A stretch of 64,000 nucleotides of DNA from Acidobacteriota bacterium. Lineage in GTDB: Bacteria > Acidobacteriota > Terriglobia > Terriglobales > Acidobacteriaceae. The notes beneath the pieces were generated by a model. That model was given only the letters and a program-made list of their open reading frames with translations, did no database searches and was not told the DNA's origin. The position numbers and the translations under genes were made by a program. The stretch lies in NCBI GenBank assembly GCA_021792135.1, contig JAJYVF010000003.1, positions 62,001 to 126,000 of the forward strand. The letters run 5' to 3'. Positions within the stretch are counted from its first letter, which is position 1; every line of letters begins with the position of its first letter. Below, in pieces: positions 57,982 through 64,000 of this stretch.

Positions 57982-59754
57982 ATGGCCGTCGATTTCGCCC
58001 AGAACGTCAAGGAACAGGCCGATATCGTCAAAGTCATCGGGGAGTACGTCCGTCTCCGCAGGGCCGGAGCCCAGAACTTCAGCGGCCTCTGCCCTTTCCA
58101 CAAGGAAAAAACGCCCTCCTTCAGCGTCCACGCCGGCCGCCAGTTCTACCACTGCTTCGGTTGCGGCCAGTCCGGCGACGTCTTCTCCTTCGTCCAGAAG
58201 ATCGAAAACATCCCCTTCCCTGAGGCTGTCCGCGCCGTTGCCCGGAAATGCGGAATCCCCCTGCCCAGGCGCGAATTCGCCTCGCCTGAAGAAGCCGCCG
58301 AGCACCGCCAGCGCGGCAAGCTGCTCGAATTGCATGAGGTTGCCACCGCCTGGTTCGAAGACCAGCTTCGTTCTCCTGAGGGCGCACTGGCCCGCGAATA
58401 CCTCGCCGGCCGCGGCCTCGGCTCCGAGGGCATCGCCAAGTTCCGCATCGGCTACGCCCCCGAGTCCTTCCACGCCCTCCGCGAACGCCTCCAGCCCCTC
58501 GCCGACGAGGCGACTCTCCGCCTCTCGGGTCTCTTTTCCTGGAAAGAGCAGGAAGACGGCTCCCCGGGTCCCATGTACGCCCGTTTCCGCAGGCGCGTCA
58601 TGTTCCCCATCGCCAATGAGGCCGGCCGCGTGATCGCCTTTACCGCCCGCACCCTCGACACCGGCGAGAAGTCCGGGCCCAAATACCTCAATTCGCCCGA
58701 GACGCCCCTCTACTCCAAGGGCCAGGTGCTCTTCAACCTCGACAAAGCCCGCCAGGCGATCCGCCAGGATGGCGGCGCTGTCCTCGTCGAAGGCCAGATG
58801 GACTGCATCTCCGTCTTCCTCGCCGGCATCCCCAATGTCATCGCCACCAGCGGCACGGCCTTCACCGAAATGCAGGTGCGGCTCCTGCGCCGCTACGCTG
58901 CCCGCGTCATCGTCAACTTCGACCCCGACACTGCCGGAGCCAACGCCGCCGAAAAATCCATCGCCCTGCTCACCGAAGAGGGCTTCGATGTCCGCGTCCT
59001 CACCCTCGAAGGCGGCCTCGATCCGGACCGCTTCGTCCGCGAGCGCGGAGCCCGCGCCTATGTCGAGGTCCTCCGCGCCGCTCCGTCCTTCCAGGACTAC
59101 CTGATCGAGCGCGCCCGCCGGCTCTATCCCGGCCGCGATCCCAAATCGAAAACCGATGCCCTCAACTACCTGCTTCCCCACATCCGCCGCATCCCCAGCC
59201 GCATCGCCCGCGATGCGTTTGCCAACGATGCCGCCCAGGCCCTCGGCATCGACTCCACGCTCGTTCGCGCCGAACTGAAGGAAGCGGCGGCCAAACGCCG
59301 CGAGACCATCGCGGCTCCGGAGCAGATCCTCAACCACTCCGAGCAGGTTCTGCTGCGCGCCTTTTCCGCGCCGCGTTCCAGCGAGGCTTATCTCGTCGCC
59401 GAGGGTGCCTGGCACGAACACGAGGCCGAGTTCGCCGCGATTCGCACCGATCTGCGCGAGGTCATCGAGCTTCTCCGTGGCCGTGCCAATGGGGCCGATC
59501 CGATCTCCGCCGTCGCCACCGAAGAGCAGCGCCGCCTCCTCGCCCAGGTCTTCCTCTCGATCCACGACACCGAGCCGCAGCCGGAGGAAGTCGATCAGGC
59601 CGTCCTCGCCATTCGCCGCGGCGCCCTCGAACAGGAGCAGCGCCGCCTGCGTGCCGCTATTGAGCAGGCCGAACGCGCCGGCAGGATGGACGAAGCCCTC
59701 CGCCTCACCCGCCAAAATCAGGACGTTACCCGCCGCCTGCGCGAGCTGGACTGA
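57982..59754 (+). CDS. dnaG: DNA primase
   Basis: 590 aa. Synthesises RNA primers at the replication fork. Seen: N-terminal zinc-binding domain (CPFHKEKTPSFSVHAGRQFYHCFGCGQSGD, about 38-67), the RNA-polymerase core, TOPRIM motifs VLVEGQMDCIS and NFDPDTAGANAAEKS, and a helical C-terminal helicase-interaction domain. Start ATG 57982 (MAVDFAQNVKEQADIVKVIGEYVRLRR) is the normal family start; the upstream open frame is antisense to rpoD. dnaG and rpoD are neighbours in many bacteria (macromolecular synthesis operon) but here are divergent. Confidence 0.97.
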   Translation: MAVDFAQNVKEQADIVKVIGEYVRLRRAGAQNFSGLCPFHKEKTPSFSVHAGRQFYHCFGCGQSGDVFSFVQKIENIPFPEAVRAVARKCGIPLPRREFASPEEAAEHRQRGKLLELHEVATAWFEDQLRSPEGALAREYLAGRGLGSEGIAKFRIGYAPESFHALRERLQPLADEATLRLSGLFSWKEQEDGSPGPMYARFRRRVMFPIANEAGRVIAFTARTLDTGEKSGPKYLNSPETPLYSKGQVLFNLDKARQAIRQDGGAVLVEGQMDCISVFLAGIPNVIATSGTAFTEMQVRLLRRYAARVIVNFDPDTAGANAAEKSIALLTEEGFDVRVLTLEGGLDPDRFVRERGARAYVEVLRAAPSFQDYLIERARRLYPGRDPKSKTDALNYLLPHIRRIPSRIARDAFANDAAQALGIDSTLVRAELKEAAAKRRETIAAPEQILNHSEQVLLRAFSAPRSSEAYLVAEGAWHEHEAEFAAIRTDLREVIELLRGRANGADPISAVATEEQRRLLAQVFLSIHDTEPQPEEVDQAVLAIRRGALEQEQRRLRAAIEQAERAGRMDEALRLTRQNQDVTRRLRELD

Positions 59755-59993
59755 GCGGAGGAGCGCGTCTGCCATGGGCTCGGCCGTGTGCGGGAATCGC
59801 GATCCGTCGAGGTACGAGCCCTGACCGAGCGCGCCGCTTCAATGCCGCGGAGTCGCGGTTGCAGAATCAGGCATCGCTTCCCCCTCTCCCGAAGGGGAAG
59901 CGCCGGTCGTCCGGACCACGCGGCTTCATGACGAAACAAACATGAGTCCACCATGCAGCCGGCTCCGCTCTCTGAGCGGGGAGTGGTACCTTT

Positions 59994-60722
59994 GTGTGTT
60001 GTCCCGGAATGCATCGGTTCAGGAGCCTGCCCGTGAGAGCCTGCTTTTCGCCCCGATGGCATGCGTTGCTTTTCCGCACGCTGTTCGTACTCTTCCTTCA
60101 GACGGTTCTCTTCGCCGGGGCATCACCCGCTGCCAGTTCCGCTTCGGTCCCTTACCTCGAAGTGAACCTCAAAAACTGGATCGACGTCAGCAGCGCAAGA
60201 CCCGGGCACACCTTCTCCGCGAACGCGCTCAATCCATGGACCGGCCCCGGCTGCACCCTCAGGACAGGCGCCAGGGTCTACGGACATATCGTCGCTGCCA
60301 CCAAAGGCGCGAAAGCCGTTAGCTCTTCCTCACTGGCTCTGGTCATCGACGCGGCGGACTGCGGGACACAGAAGAAGGTGCCGCTGCCCATGATCGTGGT
60401 GGAAGTCATCGGGCATCTCGAAACCGACAACTACCAGCAGAACGATCTTCCCGGCAGCCCCATGAATAACACGGATCAGCTCGGCTCGATGGGCGATGAC
60501 ATCCGCAGGCAGGGAGCGAATGTCAAAGCCGATCTCGCCAGCGTCCAGCCCGGCACCGTCCAGAACCTCTCCGATGTCAGCCTCGAACTGGGATCGGGAC
60601 CGGACGGTTCATCGCTGCTCACTGGAGCCCGCCAGAGCCTCCGCTTCATTCCCGGCACCCGGCTGATTCTTGCCCCTTCCAGTGACGCACCGGCTCTGAT
60701 CAAAATGCAGGGCGCTCGATAG
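59994..60722 (+). CDS. Hypothetical secreted protein
   Basis: 242 aa. A signal-peptide-like region (LLFRTLFVLFLQTVLFAGASPAAS) precedes a soluble domain with regular hydrophobic strands, for example TGARVYGHIVAAT and PLPMIVVEVIGHLE, and a hydrophilic middle (QNDLPGSPMNNTDQLGS). No recognised motif; similar-looking Terriglobia secreted beta-rich proteins are common. The GTG at 59994 or ATG at 60009 may start; a GGGGAG lies about 10 bp before the GTG. Confidence 0.6.
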   Translation: MCCPGMHRFRSLPVRACFSPRWHALLFRTLFVLFLQTVLFAGASPAASSASVPYLEVNLKNWIDVSSARPGHTFSANALNPWTGPGCTLRTGARVYGHIVAATKGAKAVSSSSLALVIDAADCGTQKKVPLPMIVVEVIGHLETDNYQQNDLPGSPMNNTDQLGSMGDDIRRQGANVKADLASVQPGTVQNLSDVSLELGSGPDGSSLLTGARQSLRFIPGTRLILAPSSDAPALIKMQGAR

Positions 60723-60929
60723 CCGGTTCTTCGGTGCGCGTTTCAGCCCTGGTCCGCTCTCCAACACCGCCTCTGGGTGACGGGTTTCCTGCCTGAAGAG
60801 CTCCTGCCGGCCTGCTCAGTCCTTCCGCTCGGTGGATTGCGGGCTCTGCTGGCCCGACTCCGGAGCCTCGGCCTGCTCGCGGCCGCCGGAGCCCACGTCC
60901 CCGTGACTATGGGACCGGGGATTGCGTGG

Positions 60930-61031
60930 GGCGCTTCCTCGACGGAGTGGACCTGCAAACCCTTCCTCCTCAACGGAAACCCCGTCGAGGTGACGACCGC
61001 CATCCGCGTCGTCTGCTCGTTCCGGAAGTAG
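60930..61031 (+). pseudogene. TonB C-terminal domain remnant
   Basis: The short frame ends with TEWTCKPFLLNGNPVEVTTAIRVVCSFRK, matching the last part of the TonB C-terminal domain (W-x-Y-K-P-x-L-L-N-G-x-P-V-E-V-x-T). The membrane anchor and proline-rich linker are absent. About 30 residues; sequence upstream to 60777 shows no similarity. A decayed energy-transducer gene is the simplest reading. Confidence 0.4.
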
Positions 61032-61125
61032 AGCACCGGCGGCGCCGACATGGCATCGTGGCCCACGCAGCTCCCTTCCACCACGGGCGAAGGTCTGCAA
61101 TTCCGGTCTTCGCCTCCGGATTCGC

Positions 61126-61374
61126 TCAGAGGCCCGGCTTAAACGGGGCCGAAACGCGGGGGAGGGCGGTTCCTGCCTGCGGCCAGACCACTCGGGCGTC
61201 CGGCACATTGCCGCCCTTCATTCCGGAAATCAGGGACATGACTCCGATCGCAATCAGGATCATCCCGACAAGGATGAGAATGGCAAAAAACAGCTGCAGG
61301 CCGCGCGGCCGCACCTCGGGCTCTGCAAGGCTGGCTGGGTTCCGGTGGGACACGACGCTCCTCGGCTCGTTCAT
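61126..61374 (-). CDS. Small single-pass membrane protein, hypothetical
   Basis: 82 aa. Basic N-terminal part, then one hydrophobic helix (LFFAILILVGMILIAIGVMSLISGM), then a Pro/Gly-rich tail. It lies 217 bp downstream of accD on the same strand, with only a weak GGGG ribosome site. No family assigned. Confidence 0.5.
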   Translation of the reverse strand: MNEPRSVVSHRNPASLAEPEVRPRGLQLFFAILILVGMILIAIGVMSLISGMKGGNVPDARVVWPQAGTALPRVSAPFKPGL

Positions 61375-61591
61375 GGCCGTAAACCCCAGTATTTCGAAGC
61401 GGGTCCGGTCAGGCAGTGACGCAGATCACGAAGATCTGGCGAAGGTCTGCGGGGGTATCTTGCGCGGCCGGCCGATGACCGGTTCAATCATGCTCGCAGC
61501 GCGACCTATGCCACGGAACTGCCCAACTGCTCTGTCCCGGCATCTCCGAAGGAAGTGGAGAGATCGCCCCGGGGGCCTGAGTCGCTGCGGG

Positions 61592-62437
61592 TCAGCTGGC
61601 CTGTACCTGCATAAAGGCCAGGGCTCGCACCAGGTAGGCTTTGAGTTCCTTTCGCGGAACCACTGCATCCAGAAAGCCGTGCTGCAGGAGAAACTCTGCC
61701 CGCTGAAAGCCCTCGGGCAGCTTTTGCCGGATGGTCTGCTCGATGACCCGGGGTCCGGCAAAGCCGATCAGCGCGCCCGGCTCGGCGATGTTCAGATCGC
61801 CCAGCATGGCGAAGCTGGCGGTCACGCCCCCGGTGGTCGGATCGGTGAGAACGGAGATGAAGGGAACGCCCGCCCCGTCCAGCCGCGCCAAGGCCGCCGA
61901 TACTTTGGCCAGCTGCATCAGGCTTACGATGCCTTCCATCATGCGTGCCCCACCGGAAGCTGCGACGGTAATCAGCGGCTGGCGCGTGTCGTGCGCCCGG
62001 TCAATGGCCCGGGCAATCGTCTCGCCGACGACCGCGCCCATGCTGCCGCCGATGAAGCTGTATTCCATGACGCTCAGCACCACGCGGTGCGGTCCCAGCA
62101 GGCCCTGGGCGTTGATGATGGCATCGTTCAGCCCGGTTTCCCTCTGTGCCCTCGCCAGCCTGTCCTTGTAGGGCCTGAGGTCGGCGAACTCGAGCGGATC
62201 GGTCGATTTCAGCTCGCCGTCGACCAGCTCACAGCCCGGTTCCAGCAGGCTTTCGATCCGCGCCCGCGCACCAATCCGCCCGTGCCTGCCGCACCTGGGA
62301 CAGACCTGCAGGTTGGCTTCGAGGTCGGCCTTCCAGATGGTCTGCTCGCACCCGTCGCACTTCGTCCAGAGCCCCTCGGTGCGCACCCGGTTCGCTCCCG
62401 ATTCGATCCTGTTGTCTTCGCGCCTGAACCAGGACAT
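61592..62437 (-). CDS. accD: Acetyl-CoA carboxylase carboxyltransferase subunit beta
   Basis: 281 aa. First committed step of fatty-acid synthesis with AccA. N-terminal zinc ribbon (CDGCEQTIWKADLEANLQVCPRCGRHGR, Cys positions 28, 31, 47 and 50) and the crotonase-fold core (VVLSVMEYSFIGGSMGAVVGETIARAIDRA, SGGARMMEGIVSLMQLAK, VLTDPTTGGVTASFAMLGD, IGFAGPRVIEQTI). Start ATG 62437 (MSWFRREDNRIES) is typical. Confidence 0.97.
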   Translation of the reverse strand: MSWFRREDNRIESGANRVRTEGLWTKCDGCEQTIWKADLEANLQVCPRCGRHGRIGARARIESLLEPGCELVDGELKSTDPLEFADLRPYKDRLARAQRETGLNDAIINAQGLLGPHRVVLSVMEYSFIGGSMGAVVGETIARAIDRAHDTRQPLITVAASGGARMMEGIVSLMQLAKVSAALARLDGAGVPFISVLTDPTTGGVTASFAMLGDLNIAEPGALIGFAGPRVIEQTIRQKLPEGFQRAEFLLQHGFLDAVVPRKELKAYLVRALAFMQVQAS

Positions 62438-62595
62438 GCAATCTCCACCGGGCTGGCAGCCCGCGACTCCAACCAGATTATCGCCTGGCGGGGGTTCTTA
62501 CATCCCCTTCGCAGGAGATTCGCAAATTGCCGGTCTGTCCGGAACCGGACGTGAGCGCCCCGCGTATGTGTTTCTTGTTGCGGGAGGTGACGAAC

Positions 62596-63120
62596 ATGTA
62601 CTGCAGCGCGTGCGGCCAGCCCATTGACGCCTATCAGCCGTTTTGCCCCCGATGCGGCAGGCAGGTAACCCCGATTACCACGCAGGCTCCGCCTCCCTGG
62701 GTCTGGACGCGGGTCCACCGCCATGGGCATACGGTTGCAATCCTCTGGATCGCCTATGCGGCATGGATCCTGCTGCACTGGCTGACCGTGATTCCCTTCC
62801 TGGCCGGGACGCTTCACGGCTGGGGCTTCCCCTTTGGCCACGGGTTTGACGGCTTTTACAGCTGGTACAGGTTTCCCTTTGGCCACATGCCCTGGTTCGT
62901 CCCCATGGTGACGGCCGTTCTGGCCGCGCGGGCGGTCCTGTGCGTCGTCACCGGGGTCGCGCTGCTGCGGCGTGCCCCCTGGGCGCGCGTGCTGGCCATC
63001 GTGACCGCATTCCTGACTCTGATCCGGCCCCTGACCGGCACCGCTCTGGCCATTTACACGCTCTGGGTGCTGCTGCCGAGCGCCTCCGGGCAGGAGTACG
63101 AACAGATCGCTGAGCCCTGA
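62596..63120 (+). CDS. Zinc-ribbon domain membrane protein
   Basis: 174 aa. An N-terminal zinc ribbon [24 protein letters not shown] (two CxxC pairs) is followed by about four hydrophobic segments. A loop rich in Gly, His, Phe and Pro ([25 protein letters not shown]) separates TM1 from TM2. ATG 62596 has GGGAGGTG upstream. Such proteins are common in Acidobacteriota; the function is unknown. Confidence 0.7.
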   Translation: MYCSACGQPIDAYQPFCPRCGRQVTPITTQAPPPWVWTRVHRHGHTVAILWIAYAAWILLHWLTVIPFLAGTLHGWGFPFGHGFDGFYSWYRFPFGHMPWFVPMVTAVLAARAVLCVVTGVALLRRAPWARVLAIVTAFLTLIRPLTGTALAIYTLWVLLPSASGQEYEQIAEP

Positions 63121-63142
63121 CCTGCGCCGTACAATGAGCAGC

Positions 63143-64000
63143 ATGGACTTCCCCGTAACCCGTCTGCGCCGTCTGCGCCGCACAGAGCCCATCCGTGCGC
63201 TGGTGCGCGAGACGCACCTCGAACCCGGCGCCCTGATTCTGCCGCTGTTTCTCTGCCCCGGAGAGGGCGTCCGCCGTGCAATTGGCTCCATGCCGGGGGT
63301 CTTCAACCTCTCGGTCGACGAGGCGGTGAAGGAGGCCGAAGCGGCGGCGGGACTGGGGATCGGCGGGCTGCTCCTGTTCGGGCTGCCGGAAGCCAAGGAT
63401 GAGCAGGCGACCGGGGCATGGAATGACAATGGGATTGTCCAGCAGGGGCTGCGGGCGCTGAAGCAGTCCGGCGCAGCCAAAAAGCTGGTGCTGATGGCCG
63501 ACCTCTGCCTGTGCGAATACACCTCCCATGGGCACTGCGGCATCGTGAAGAGGAATGGCGACGAATACGAGATCGAAAACGATTCGACTCTGGGGCTGCT
63601 GGCGAAGACCGGGGTTTCGCTGGCCCACGCCGGAGCCGATGTGGTGGCGCCCAGCGACATGATGGACGGCCGCGTGGCGGCGATCCGCGACGCCCTGGAC
63701 GAGGAGGGATTCGAGCAGACACCGATCCTCTCCTATGCTGCGAAATTTGCGTCGGCGTTCTACGGGCCCTTCCGCGAGGCCGCCGATTCGGCTCCGCAGT
63801 TCGGCGACCGCCGCAGCTACCAGATGGACGGCGCGAACCTGCGCGAGGCCATGCGGGAGATCGACCTCGATCTTGGCGAAGGCGCGGACATGGTGCTGAT
63901 GAAGCCGGCCATGCCCTATCTGGACGTCATCCGGGCAGCGCGGGAGCGCTTCGAGGTGCCGATCGGGGCCTATCAGGTCTCGGGGGAATATTCCATGCTG
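63143..64000 (+). CDS. hemB: Delta-aminolevulinic acid dehydratase (porphobilinogen synthase), 3' end cut
   Basis: 286 residues visible; the C-terminus lies past 64000. Second step of tetrapyrrole synthesis. Seen: [22 protein letters not shown] start, [60 protein letters not shown] (metal-binding Cys residues), [20 protein letters not shown] (substrate Lys) and [13 protein letters not shown] (Schiff-base Lys). ATG 63143 ([10 protein letters not shown]) is used; an in-frame ATG nine bases upstream is also possible. Confidence 0.95.
   Translation, partial: MDFPVTRLRRLRRTEPIRALVRETHLEPGALILPLFLCPGEGVRRAIGSMPGVFNLSVDEAVKEAEAAAGLGIGGLLLFGLPEAKDEQATGAWNDNGIVQQGLRALKQSGAAKKLVLMADLCLCEYTSHGHCGIVKRNGDEYEIENDSTLGLLAKTGVSLAHAGADVVAPSDMMDGRVAAIRDALDEEGFEQTPILSYAAKFASAFYGPFREAADSAPQFGDRRSYQMDGANLREAMREIDLDLGEGADMVLMKPAMPYLDVIRAARERFEVPIGAYQVSGEYSML

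Noticed and set aside
57943-59775. 610-codon minus-strand frame opposite dnaG
   Set aside because: Acidic, low-complexity translation without family features; dnaG is certain.
60926-62554. 542-codon plus-strand frame across accD
   Set aside because: Antisense to accD, no recognisable domain.

Overview
The window looks like a chromosomal segment of an acidobacterium (Acidobacteriota, probably class Terriglobia). This is inferred from moderately high GC content, a very large beta-propeller / choice-of-anchor-D surface protein, remnants of duplicated MacB-type permeases, and a rich set of secreted glycoside hydrolases. No rRNA, tRNA or CRISPR array was recognised.

Layout. (1) 1-7.5 kb: a nucleotide-sugar module. 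A tightly overlapping minus-strand operon (rfbH, TPP-dependent acetolactate-synthase-like enzyme, HAD phosphatase, NeuB-like synthase, NAD-dependent epimerase cut by the window edge) is divergent from rfbF-rfbG. It predicts CDP-glucose -> CDP-4-keto-6-deoxyglucose -> a 3-deoxy intermediate, followed by carbon-chain branching or extension, so an unusual CDP-linked branched sugar. (2) 7.5-22.1 kb: a polysaccharide assembly cluster: FkbM methyltransferase, a GH28-like Tat lipoprotein, Wzx flippase, three glycosyltransferases (two GT2, one GT4), a hexapeptide acyltransferase, a methyltransferase, a GT9 heptosyltransferase-like protein, a Wzy-like polymerase, and heptose genes gmhA and an HddC-type nucleotidyltransferase fused to a GmhB-like domain that has lost its catalytic residues. 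(3) 22.3-24.3 kb: a scar region with a frameshifted GH18 chitinase, an intact SDR gene and a frameshifted IS630 transposase. (4) 24.4-34.4 kb: an amino-sugar/glycan utilisation block (PIG-L deacetylase, GntR regulator, SIS isomerase, GH42 beta-galactosidase, ROK kinase, MFS carrier; then NagX-like acyltransferase and GH18 chitinase), with permease fragments and an IS110 fragment. (5) 35.2-41.8 kb: a glucuronoxylan-type block (GH67 alpha-glucuronidase, ManD-family dehydratase, GH3 glycosidase with PA14). (6) 41.8-50.7 kb: dTDP-L-rhamnose operon rfbBACD, Wzz, Wza-like SLBB export protein and an initiating sugar-phosphate transferase. (7) 50.9-64 kb: the giant surface protein and housekeeping genes: rpoD, divergent dnaG, accD, a zinc-ribbon membrane protein and the start of hemB.

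Together regions 1, 2 and 6 look like one exopolysaccharide/O-antigen locus (precursors, assembly, polymerisation, export) split by a catabolic island whose edges and interior carry remains of transposases and broken genes. The most unusual candidates for new biology are the CDP-sugar module combining RfbH, a TPP enzyme and a NeuB-like synthase, the HddC fused to a pseudo-phosphatase, and the amino-sugar operon whose deacetylase and kinase both lack canonical family motif residues.
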